DNA of 10,507 nucleotides from Aquificaceae bacterium. Lineage in GTDB: Bacteria; Aquificota; Aquificia; Aquificales; Aquificaceae. The stretch covers positions 1 to 10,507 of the forward strand of contig JALSTO010000197.1 of assembly GCA_026983685.1 (NCBI GenBank), in the 5' to 3' direction. Below the pieces are notes generated by a model, which saw nothing but the letters and a program-made list of their open reading frames with translations, was not told the DNA's origin and made no database searches. The position numbers and the translations under genes were made by a program. This document shows positions 1-8,258 of the stretch, in pieces; positions within the stretch are counted from its first letter, which is position 1; every line of letters begins with the position of its first letter.

Positions 1-2
1 GG

Positions 3-515
3 GAGTATGACGGGATAATAGTGTCAGATTATGCCAAGGGCGTGATAACCCACAGGGTAATGGAAACGATAAGGGACAGGGAGCTCTTCTACGCCATAGA
101 CCCGAGACCCACGAACAAGAGCCTCTACGTAGGGGCGAACCTTATGACACCCAACGAGAAGGAGCTCAGGGCTATGACCGACCCACTCTCGGAGGACAGT
201 GTAGATACCCTCGGGAAGGTCCTCAAGAAGGAGCTTGAGCTTGAGACCCTCATCGTGACGAGGGGACCCAGAGGCATGACCCTATTTGGAGATGAGGTTA
301 TAAACTTTCCGGCGAGGGCGAGGGAGGTTTACGATGTTACAGGTGCGGGAGACACGGTTATAGCCTCCCTGACAGCCTTCAGACTTGCAGGTGCTGGATG
401 GGAAGAAGCCTGCGAACTGGCGAACCTCTGTGCAGGTATAGTCGTGGGTGAGTTCGGAACCGCAAGCGTTACCCCCGAAGAGATACTGAGGGAGCTTGAT
501 GAGAAGGGGGAGTAA
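3..515 (+). CDS. rfaE1: D-glycero-beta-D-manno-heptose-7-phosphate kinase, C-terminal part (cut by the window edge)
   Basis: The reading frame is open to the left edge, so this is the C-terminal part of a longer gene; the in-frame GTG at 21 is an internal codon, since the residues before it (EYDGIIVSDYAKG) belong to the fold. The protein is a PfkB/ribokinase-family sugar kinase. Visible marks are the VSDYAKG strand, a DPRPTN segment followed by LMTPNEKEL (typical of heptose-phosphate kinases of ADP-heptose synthesis), TRGPRGM, and the C-terminal VTGAGDTV motif whose Asp is the family's catalytic base. Expected role: cytoplasmic phosphorylation of heptose-7-phosphate at C1 for ADP-heptose, a precursor of the lipopolysaccharide inner core. 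The protein stops soon after the kinase domain with no nucleotidyltransferase domain, so it is the single-domain type rather than the fused E. coli HldE. The last 17 bases overlap yraN. Family is certain; the exact sugar substrate is inferred. Confidence 0.82.
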   Translation, partial: EYDGIIVSDYAKGVITHRVMETIRDRELFYAIDPRPTNKSLYVGANLMTPNEKELRAMTDPLSEDSVDTLGKVLKKELELETLIVTRGPRGMTLFGDEVINFPARAREVYDVTGAGDTVIASLTAFRLAGAGWEEACELANLCAGIVVGEFGTASVTPEEILRELDEKGE

Positions 516-831
516 TTACGAGGACATAGCCTGCGAATACCTGAGGGGGCTCGGCTATGAGATCCTAACAAGAAATTATTACTGTGGTTTTGGCGAGCTT
601 GACCTCGTTGCAAGGGAAGGGGATGAGCTCGTCTTCGTTGAGGTTAAGGGTGGAGTGGATGAGGAGTTTGGTCACCCAGCCCAGAGGCTCACACCGAAGA
701 AGTTTGACAGGATAGTGCGGTGCGCTTTCAGGTTTCTGGAGGAAAACTCCTTAGACCTTCCCTTCAGGATAGACCTGATAGTGATCCTTGGCGGGAAGGT
801 TGAGCACTACAAAAATGTAAGTTTCTGGTAA
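499..831 (+). CDS. yraN: YraN/UPF0102 family protein, predicted endonuclease-like fold
   Basis: A protein of about 110 residues carrying the full UPF0102 pattern: an N-terminal helix ending in YLRGLGYEILTRNYY, then GFGELDLVAREGDELVFVEVKGG. The acidic ELDLV and the EVK triad are the residues that make this family resemble Holliday-junction-resolvase and restriction-endonuclease folds. The family is widespread, but its cellular function is not established. ATG at 499 is chosen as the start: GGAG at 491-494 lies 4 bases upstream, whereas the TTG at 496 would be almost on top of it. The gene overlaps the heptose kinase by 17 bases, implying co-transcription and probably coupled translation. In many bacteria yraN lies near rplS-rnhB downstream of the rpsP operon; here it faces khpA tail to tail. 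Family assignment is firm; function is unknown. Confidence 0.85.
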   Translation: MRRGSNYEDIACEYLRGLGYEILTRNYYCGFGELDLVAREGDELVFVEVKGGVDEEFGHPAQRLTPKKFDRIVRCAFRFLEENSLDLPFRIDLIVILGGKVEHYKNVSFW

Positions 832-834
832 AGG

Positions 835-851
835 ACCCGCCGAAGGCGGGT
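835..851. terminator. Candidate bidirectional terminator hairpin between yraN and khpA
   Basis: A perfect 7-bp stem, ACCCGCC (835-841) with GGCGGGT (845-851), closes a 3-base GAA loop. It sits in the 25-base gap between two convergent genes. On the plus strand it is followed by GTTTAT, a short T-run. On the minus strand the flank is CCTTTACC, so the U-tract is weak in both directions. The position and the GC-rich stem support a terminator or RNA 3'-end stabiliser. It is the only such hairpin I can see between convergent genes in the window. Confidence 0.6.
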
Positions 852-856
852 GTTTA

Positions 857-1096
857 TCACTCAAGGATCTCTAAAACGACCCTCTTTCCAGTTTTCCTGC
901 CCATCGCTGAGAGCAGGGTCCTGAGGGACCTTGCGATCCTTCCCTGCTTACCTATGACCTTCCCGAGCTCAGCGGGATCAACCCTGAGCTCAATGACGAT
1001 GGTCTTCTCGCCTTCTATCTCGGTGACCTGAACCTTGTCGGGATTGTCCACGAGGGCTTTTGCGGTTGTCTCAACTATCTCCTTCATAGCGCTCAT
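857..1096 (-). CDS. khpA: KH-domain RNA-binding protein KhpA (YlqC family)
   Basis: A 79-residue, single KH-domain protein. The GxxG RNA-binding loop is at residues 49-52 within KVIGKQGR, followed by the helix [17 protein letters not shown] and a final strand RVVLEIL, the usual KhpA layout and length. In other bacteria KhpA binds RNA, often with the partner KhpB/EloR, and is linked to post-transcriptional control and cell elongation; no khpB is visible here. The ATG overlaps the rpsP stop (ATGA, sharing 1093-1096), and a very strong Shine-Dalgarno sequence lies inside the end of rpsP, so its translation is probably coupled to rpsP. An in-frame ATG three codons downstream is a possible alternative start. 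It is the last gene of the ffh-rpsP-khpA cluster; the rimM and trmD genes that commonly follow are absent. Confidence 0.9.
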   Translation of the reverse strand: MSAMKEIVETTAKALVDNPDKVQVTEIEGEKTIVIELRVDPAELGKVIGKQGRIARSLRTLLSAMGRKTGKRVVLEILE

Positions 1097-1416
1097 CCGT
1101 GCACCTCCTTGCTGGTTTTCTTCAGGACCCAGTAATCACCTGTTTTTTTGAGCTCACAACCTTCGGGAACAGCCTCCTTTAGGACCCCGGCAACATCAAG
1201 GATTGACTTTGCCCGACCTGCTATCTCAGCCCCCTTCGCAACCCACTCCTTGACCTTATCGGGCTTTATGTCAAGGAGAACTTTTCTCTTTGGATCGTAA
1301 GTTCCAAGTATGTCAATGTAGTTACCCTCTCTGGGGGACTTCGCATCCATCACCACTATTCTGTATATCGGGTGATGCCTCCTTCCGAACTTCGCGAGTC
1401 TTATCCTTACCGCCAT
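1093..1416 (-). CDS. rpsP: 30S ribosomal protein bS16
   Basis: The N-terminus [31 protein letters not shown] is reduced here to its key blocks: the RIRLAKFGR strand, the PIYRIVV strand and the DAKSPREG turn, followed by ILGTYDP, all diagnostic of bS16, a primary binder of 16S rRNA in small-subunit assembly. At 107 residues it is longer than the usual 80-90; the extra part is a Lys-rich C-terminal tail after the AGVLKEA region. Start: ATG with AGGAGG 7 bases upstream on the minus strand (around 1424-1429). It lies 36 bases downstream of the ffh stop and overlaps khpA by 4 bases, so it is the middle gene of a translation/secretion operon. Confidence 0.95.
   Translation of the reverse strand: MAVRIRLAKFGRRHHPIYRIVVMDAKSPREGNYIDILGTYDPKRKVLLDIKPDKVKEWVAKGAEIAGRAKSILDVAGVLKEAVPEGCELKKTGDYWVLKKTSKEVHG
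1103..1110 (-). promoter_or_regulatory. Strong Shine-Dalgarno sequence of khpA inside rpsP
   Basis: Read on the minus strand the bases are AAGGAGGT, then 6 bases, then the khpA ATG. It lies within the last rpsP codons and fixes the khpA start despite the 4-base ATGA overlap with the rpsP stop. Confidence 0.8.
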
Positions 1417-1452
1417 TCTCTATCCTCCTGAAAACCTGAGCCAATTATTATA

Positions 1453-2763
1453 TCAGAATTTGAAGGGAAACCTCGGCATGGGCATACCTCCGGCGCCCTT
1501 GAGCTTCCTCATCATCTTCCTCATATCCTCATACCTCTTCAGGACTTTGTTCACCTCGGATATGCTCGTCCCACTCCCCTTGGCTATCCTCTTCTTCCTG
1601 CTCATGTTTATTATACGGGGGTTCCTCCTCTCCTCTGGGGTCATTGAGTTTATGATCGCCTCAATCCTCTTGAACTGCTTCTCGTCAACCTTTACCTTTT
1701 TGAGCTGGGCTCCAACACCCGGTATCATGCCAAGGAGCTTGTCAAGGGGACCCATGTTCTGTATCATCCTCAGCAATTCCCTGAGGTCCTCAAGGTCAAA
1801 GTCACCGGCGAGAACCTTTGTAGAGATGTGCTGTGCCTTGTCTTCGGGTATTACCTCCTGCACCCTCTCTACAAGAGACTGGATGTCCCCGAGCCCGAGG
1901 ATCCTCTGGGCGATCCTGTCCGGATAGAAGGGCTCTATGTCTTCAACCTTCTCTCCAACACCGACGAACTTTATAGGAACCCCGAGGGTCTCCCTGACAG
2001 AGAGGGCTAAGCCTCCCCTCGCGTCTCCATCCATCTTTGTCAGAACCACGCCTGTGAGACCGAGTAGCTCGTGGAAGGTCCTGGCTGTCTCAAGGGCTGT
2101 CTGCCCCTGCATGGCGTCTGCAACGTAGATTATCTCTGAAGGATTCGTTTCTTCCTTTATCCTCCTGAGCTCTTCCATGAGTTCTTCATCAACATGTAAC
2201 CTCCCAGCGGTGTCAAGCAGGAGGTAATCAACGCCCTCCTTCCTCGCCCTCTGAACACTTCTCTTGGCTATCTCAACAGCGGACAGCCCTTCTTCGTGGG
2301 AGTAGTAGGGGACTCCTATGTTTTGGGCAAGCCTCTCAAGCTGAAGCATGGCCGCAGGTCTGCGAACATCCGTTGAGGAAACCGCAACTTTGAACCCCTT
2401 TTTCTTCAGGAGGTTTGCTATCTTCCCGATCGTGGTCGTCTTTCCCGTTCCTTGAAGACCAACAAACAGAACCGTTCCCTTCTTGAGGTCTTCCTTCTCC
2501 CTACCGAGAAGGTCAACGAGCTCTTCATAGACTATCGTTATTACCTGCTCCGCGGGAGAGAGGTTCTTCTTGACCTCCTGAGAGAGCGCTCTCTCTCTGA
2601 CCCTCTTGAGGAAGCTCTTGGTTACCTCGTAGTCCACGTCAGCCTCAAGTAGGGCGAGCCTTATATCTCTGAGGGCATCGTTTATAACCTTGTCGGTGAG
2701 TTTTCTCGCATTCTTTAACTTTGAAAGAGTTCCGCTGAACTTTTCGGTAAGTAGCTCAAGCAT
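1453..2763 (-). CDS. ffh: Signal recognition particle GTPase Ffh (SRP54)
   Basis: The 436-residue SRP54 homologue binds signal peptides and 4.5S RNA and delivers ribosomes to FtsY at the membrane. Domains: N helical bundle (residues ~1-90); G domain (~95-295) with P-loop GLQGTGKTTT (103-111 region), TDVRRPAA (131-138), DTAGR (184-188), TKMDG (242-246) and the closing GVGEKVEDIEPF; and M domain (~300-436) with the RNA-binding segment near SRKKRIAKGSG. The C-terminus is short (GGMPMPRFPFKF) and lacks the long Met-rich tails of some homologues. Start ATG at 2763 gives the expected MLELLTEKFS N-terminus. The only Shine-Dalgarno-like bases (AGGT) touch the ATG, so initiation context is poor. It is preceded by a leader containing a strong inverted repeat and a possible promoter, and heads the ffh-rpsP-khpA cluster. 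Confidence 0.96.
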   Translation of the reverse strand: MLELLTEKFSGTLSKLKNARKLTDKVINDALRDIRLALLEADVDYEVTKSFLKRVRERALSQEVKKNLSPAEQVITIVYEELVDLLGREKEDLKKGTVLFVGLQGTGKTTTIGKIANLLKKKGFKVAVSSTDVRRPAAMLQLERLAQNIGVPYYSHEEGLSAVEIAKRSVQRARKEGVDYLLLDTAGRLHVDEELMEELRRIKEETNPSEIIYVADAMQGQTALETARTFHELLGLTGVVLTKMDGDARGGLALSVRETLGVPIKFVGVGEKVEDIEPFYPDRIAQRILGLGDIQSLVERVQEVIPEDKAQHISTKVLAGDFDLEDLRELLRMIQNMGPLDKLLGMIPGVGAQLKKVKVDEKQFKRIEAIINSMTPEERRNPRIINMSRKKRIAKGSGTSISEVNKVLKRYEDMRKMMRKLKGAGGMPMPRFPFKF

Positions 2764-2773
2764 ACCTAATATG

Positions 2774-2844
2774 ATAACCCGACTTGCAAGGTAGTAAGAT
2801 TACAGAAATTACCTGAATGTCAAGCGGATGGCAACTCGGGTTAT
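2774..2844. repeat. Inverted repeat between the HExxH gene and ffh
   Basis: The arms ATAACCCGACTTGC (2774-2787) and GCAACTCGGGTTAT (2831-2844) pair over 13 of 14 positions (9 bp, one C-C mismatch, 4 bp), separated by 43 bases. The element nearly fills the space between the stop of the upstream minus-strand gene (2849) and the ffh start (2763). There is no T-run after the stem in the direction of transcription, so it is not a normal intrinsic terminator. It may be a structured ffh leader, an operator or the remnant of a small mobile repeat. Confidence 0.7.
2797..2823 (-). promoter_or_regulatory. Possible sigma70-type promoter for ffh
   Basis: On the minus strand a perfect TTGACA (2823-2818) is followed after 15 bases by TAATCT (2802-2797), a 3-of-6 match to TATAAT. 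The spacing is short and the -10 is weak, so this is tentative. It lies inside the loop of the inverted repeat, about 35 bases before the ffh start. Confidence 0.3.
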
Positions 2845-2848
2845 GATA

Positions 2849-3244
2849 CTAAACTCTTACATCAAGGTTCTTCCCCGTGGAGCCATTTCTCGTAAGTTCA
2901 GCGAGAGCTTTCATCTCCATCATAGTGGCTTTGACTGCTATCCTTATATCCTGAGGAGACGGTCTGGCAGGTGCGAGGGCAGACCTCCTTATCCTTTCAG
3001 CTATCTCTATTGTCTCTTCGGGTGTTCTTCCTTCCTTCAGTCTGAGGGGGACCTCTCCCCCTGTAATGTAGAGCCTTCCGTCTGGACCGCGTGTATACTC
3101 GTACCTTACAGGACCCGCCAGATCTCCCGCAACAGCCTTGTGAGCCATTTCGTGGGCTTTAACCTCCTGCTCCCTCATCCTGAGTCTTTGAAGTTCTGTT
3201 ACCACTTTCAGGCTCTCATAGATGTTTACTCCGCCCACATTCAT
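2849..3244 (-). CDS. Small SprA-related family protein with HExxH zinc-metallopeptidase motif
   Basis: A 131-residue protein from the ATG at 3244; GAAGGG lies 8 bases upstream. The 21 residues that could be added upstream in frame are basic, read into the alaS start region and look non-coding. The core is HEMAH (residues 31-35) followed by YEYTRGPDGRLYITGGEV (48-65), the pattern I associate with the SprA-related putative metalloprotease family (PF12118), in which GPDGR.Y..GGEV is a hallmark. Glu64 of GGEV could be a further metal ligand (inference). After it come a PEETIEIAERIRRSAL helix and a further C-terminal helix. There is no signal peptide or membrane segment, so it is probably cytoplasmic. 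It is divergent from alaS and upstream of ffh on the same strand. Substrate and role are unknown; the neighbours do not settle it. Confidence 0.72.
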   Translation of the reverse strand: MNVGGVNIYESLKVVTELQRLRMREQEVKAHEMAHKAVAGDLAGPVRYEYTRGPDGRLYITGGEVPLRLKEGRTPEETIEIAERIRRSALAPARPSPQDIRIAVKATMMEMKALAELTRNGSTGKNLDVRV

Positions 3245-3273
3245 GATGCGAACCCTTCGTATCCTCCACCTGA

Positions 3274-5907
<2,634 letters not shown>

Positions 5908-5909
5908 GC

Positions 5910-6296
5910 GTGAGAAGAAAGATAGCCATTGCCGGAGCTCTCTTTGCTGGAACTTTAATGCTCGCTTCCTGTGAAAAGAAGGAGACTAAGGAAGAGAAGC
6001 CCAAAGAGGAAAAGGTTAAGAAGAAGGAGATAGCGAAGGTACCGAAGGGTGGCGCCTATGCTTTAGCTGACAGCAAGGGCTGTTTTGCCTGCCACGATAT
6101 AAACAGGAAAAAGGTTGGACCCGCCTACGTAGAGGTAGCCAAGAGGTATGCGGGGAAAGAGGATGCGGTTGAAGAGCTTGTAAGGAGCATAACAAAGGGG
6201 AGCATGGGAAAGTGGGGTAGCATACCCATGACCCCCCAGCCCGTTTCTAAGGAAGAGGCTGAGAAGTTGGCTCGGTGGATACTATCCCTCAAATAA
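5910..6296 (+). CDS. Lipoprotein-type class I cytochrome c (c-552/c-555 family)
   Basis: From GTG at 5910 the protein has 128 residues. Residues 1-21 form a lipoprotein signal: basic MRRK, a hydrophobic core, and the lipobox LASC with Cys21. Residues 22-46 are a tether made almost wholly of Lys and Glu. The heme domain (~47-128) has CFACH (Cys58, Cys61, His62), KKVGPAY, WGSIPMTPQ with axial Met107, and the C-terminal helix ending WILSLK, very like Hydrogenobacter c-552 from memory. It should be a single-heme, high-potential electron carrier facing the periplasm and tethered to a membrane, shuttling electrons between a bc1-type complex and a terminal oxidase (inference from family). Aquifex is known to have both a membrane-attached and a soluble c-555; this resembles the former. 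It lies 2 bases after alaS and overlaps the end of alr by 8 bases tail to tail. Confidence 0.9.
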   Translation: MRRKIAIAGALFAGTLMLASCEKKETKEEKPKEEKVKKKEIAKVPKGGAYALADSKGCFACHDINRKKVGPAYVEVAKRYAGKEDAVEELVRSITKGSMGKWGSIPMTPQPVSKEEAEKLARWILSLK

Positions 6297-7335
6297 GCTC
6301 CCTCTTGACCCTGCTTGATACGTTGCACATCAGCTCGTAGGGTATGGTTCCCGCTTCCCTTGCCAGATCACCGAAGGTTCTCTCCTTCCCCACAACCGTG
6401 ACCCAGTCTCCTACCTTTGCCCGGGTTCCCTCAAGACCGACGACCGTCATGTCCATCGTTATGTTTCCCAGTATGGGTAGCCTTGAACTCCCGTAGAGAA
6501 GGTACCCCCTGTTTGACAGGCTCTTCATAAGTCCGTCCGCATAGCCGAAGGCTACAACGCCTATCTTCATGGGCTCGGGAGCTACAAAGGTCCTCCCGTA
6601 GGATATCGGATGTCCCTTAGGCACTTCTTTGACAGAGATTAGCCTTGTGAGTATGCTGACCGCGGATTCCAGATTTATCGGGTAATCCCTGAGGGGTCTC
6701 TCTCCGTAGAGGGCTAAGCCTACCCTTACGTGGGTTGTGAAGGGGACTCTGTAAATGAGACCTGCGGAGCTCTCAAGATGGACCTTGAGTCCCCTTCCCC
6801 TGTATCTGCTAACTATCCTTGAGAACCTGCTTATCTGCTCGGTGGAGAACTCCCTGTCCGCGGGAGAGGAGAGGTGACTCATGATACCCGTTATCCTCGG
6901 ATCCTCAATGATCTCTTCAATGAAGCCCAGCCTTCCCATCCCGGTATCGTAGTTGACGTGGAACTTTATATCCTCCTTACCTATGACTTTGAGGTGTTCC
7001 GGGTCGGAGACGACGGGCGTCAGCCCGTACTCCTTTACAGCCTCTATCTCCTCTGGGAGAACTCCCCCGAGGATGAGTATCTCCTCCTTTATTCCGAGCT
7101 CCCTTAGAAAAACTCCTTCCTCGGTGCAGGCTACCGCGAAGGCTTCTACCTCCTCCAGTTCCCTCAGGAGAGGTGCCACGAACCTGACACCCATACCGTA
7201 GGCATCGGACTTTACAACAGCTATTATCTTCTTGCCAGAGAATCTGTAGATCTCTCTTACGTTGTGCCTCACCGCGGAGCGGTCTATCCTGAGAACCGAT
7301 CTGCATCCAAGACAGGTGCCTTCTTTTGTGATCAC
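6289..7335 (-). CDS. alr: Alanine racemase
   Basis: A PLP enzyme interconverting L- and D-alanine for peptidoglycan. The 348 residues are slightly shorter than the usual 360-380. The N-terminal barrel begins VLRIDRSAVRHNV, with the PLP lysine at Lys42 in AVVKSDAYGMG. Further on are SHLSSPAD, VRVGLALYGERP, SYGRTF, FGYADG (a conserved strand with the catalytic-domain Tyr region), NITMDMTVV (the usual Met-Asp loop) and the C-terminal CNVSSRVKRE. The start is GTG at 7335: no other in-frame start precedes the conserved first strand, and the overlapping ATG at 7337 hits a stop at once. The first residues include an unusual CLGC. The gene is divergent from gnd with only 14 bp between start codons and has no Shine-Dalgarno sequence, suggesting a leaderless message. 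Its 3' end overlaps the cytochrome gene by 8 bp. Confidence 0.95.
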   Translation of the reverse strand: MITKEGTCLGCRSVLRIDRSAVRHNVREIYRFSGKKIIAVVKSDAYGMGVRFVAPLLRELEEVEAFAVACTEEGVFLRELGIKEEILILGGVLPEEIEAVKEYGLTPVVSDPEHLKVIGKEDIKFHVNYDTGMGRLGFIEEIIEDPRITGIMSHLSSPADREFSTEQISRFSRIVSRYRGRGLKVHLESSAGLIYRVPFTTHVRVGLALYGERPLRDYPINLESAVSILTRLISVKEVPKGHPISYGRTFVAPEPMKIGVVAFGYADGLMKSLSNRGYLLYGSSRLPILGNITMDMTVVGLEGTRAKVGDWVTVVGKERTFGDLAREAGTIPYELMCNVSSRVKRELI

Positions 7336-7337
7336 AT

Positions 7338-7343
7338 TACAAT
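7338..7343 (+). promoter_or_regulatory. Candidate -10 box for the gnd-zwf-pgl operon
   Basis: TACAAT (5 of 6 to consensus) ends 6 bases before the gnd GTG at 7350, so initiation 7 bases downstream would start on that codon. TATAGT at 7344-7349 is an alternative but would start transcription inside the gene. No Shine-Dalgarno sequence and no clear -35 box are visible. The box overlaps the opposing alr -10. Confidence 0.4.
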
Positions 7344-7347
7344 TATA
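7342..7347 (-). promoter_or_regulatory. Consensus -10 box for alr (minus strand TATAAT)
   Basis: Read on the minus strand the bases are TATAAT, followed by TGTAAT and then the GTG start at 7335. Initiation 7 bases past the box would fall exactly on the G of the start codon, giving a leaderless transcript. No good -35 box is seen; it would lie inside gnd. Confidence 0.5.
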
Positions 7348-7349
7348 GT

Positions 7350-8258
7350 GTGGTGAAGGAAATAGGGATAATCGGCTTAGGGAGGATGGGGCTCGGTATA
7401 GGGAGGAGGCTCGTCCGTAAGGGCTGGAGGGTTCTCGGCTACGACAGGAGTGAGGACTCCCTGAGAAGGGCGGAGGAGGGAGGAATAGAGTCTTTTGACG
7501 ATGTTGGATTTCTCTGCGGTGAGTTCTCGGACAGAAGACTGCTCTGGATAATGGTTCCCCACGTGGCTGTGGACGACGTCCTCTCCTCTCTCAAGTCTGA
7601 GCTCTTTGAAGGGGATATCGTTATAGACGGCGGGAACTCCTTCTACAAAGACTCTATCAGGAGGTTCGGAGAGCTCTCCTCCATCGGTGTCCACTTTCTT
7701 GACGTGGGTGTGAGCGGTGGTGTGTGGGGAGAGGAGCAGGGCTACTGCCTCATGGTGGGCGGTGAGGAAGAGGTCTTCAGAGAGATAGAGGGGCTCTTTA
7801 AGGACCTCTCCTACGGAGGGGATGGGTATGCCTACATGGGAAAGCCCGGGAGCGGGCACTTTGTGAAGATGGTTCACAACGGGATTGAGTATGGGATGAT
7901 GCAGGCTATAGCGGAGGGCTTTGAGCTCATGAAGGAGAGCGAATACGACCTCAACTTAGAGGAAGTTGCAAGGGTCTATACGAGGGGGAGCGTAATAAGG
8001 TCCTGGCTGATGGAGCTGACCCACAGGGCTCTTAAGGACTTTCAGGGGCTTGAGGGTCTGGAACCCGTGGTTGAGGACTCGGGAGAGGGCAGGTGGACGG
8101 TCCAGACCGCCGCCCAGCTCGGTGTTCCCCTCTGGGTGATAAGCGATGCCCTCTGGAACAGGTTCAGATCAAGGCAAACCGACTCCTTCAGGGATAGGCT
8201 CCTTTCCGCACTGCGATATGAGTTCGGCAGGCATGAGGTAAAGAGAAAGGATGACTAA
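7350..8258 (+). CDS. gnd: 6-phosphogluconate dehydrogenase, decarboxylating, short form (probably NAD-preferring)
   Basis: Converts 6-phosphogluconate to ribulose-5-phosphate and CO2. At 302 residues it is the short form, without the second helical repeat of the ~470-residue enzymes. Rossmann motif GLGRMG (residues 9-14); DGGNSFYKD; VSGGVWGEEQGYCLMVGG; catalytic HFVKMVHNG with Lys173 and Asn177; then GEGRWTVQTAAQLGVP and RFRSRQ near the C-terminus, the conserved substrate-binding end. After the second strand it has YDRS, with Asp32 where NADP enzymes usually have NRS/NRT, so NAD+ preference is inferred. Start: GTG at 7350, with GTG at 7353 equally possible; no Shine-Dalgarno sequence. First gene of gnd-zwf-pgl, overlapping zwf by 8 bases. 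Confidence 0.93.
   Translation: MVKEIGIIGLGRMGLGIGRRLVRKGWRVLGYDRSEDSLRRAEEGGIESFDDVGFLCGEFSDRRLLWIMVPHVAVDDVLSSLKSELFEGDIVIDGGNSFYKDSIRRFGELSSIGVHFLDVGVSGGVWGEEQGYCLMVGGEEEVFREIEGLFKDLSYGGDGYAYMGKPGSGHFVKMVHNGIEYGMMQAIAEGFELMKESEYDLNLEEVARVYTRGSVIRSWLMELTHRALKDFQGLEGLEPVVEDSGEGRWTVQTAAQLGVPLWVISDALWNRFRSRQTDSFRDRLLSALRYEFGRHEVKRKDD

Noticed and set aside
496..498. TTG as the yraN start
   Set aside because: The Shine-Dalgarno GGAG ends only 1 base before it; the ATG at 499 has workable spacing.
1460..1927. Plus-strand open frame with hydrophobic stretches resembling a membrane protein
   Set aside because: It is the complement of the ffh M domain; the hydrophobic look comes from reading Lys/Glu-rich codons backwards.
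2771..2847. A 77-base segment of tRNA-like length with pairing ends, or an SRP RNA next to ffh
   Set aside because: No T-loop sequence, no plausible anticodon arm and no CCA in either strand; no GGAA-capped helix of SRP RNA is seen. Only the terminal inverted repeat is real.
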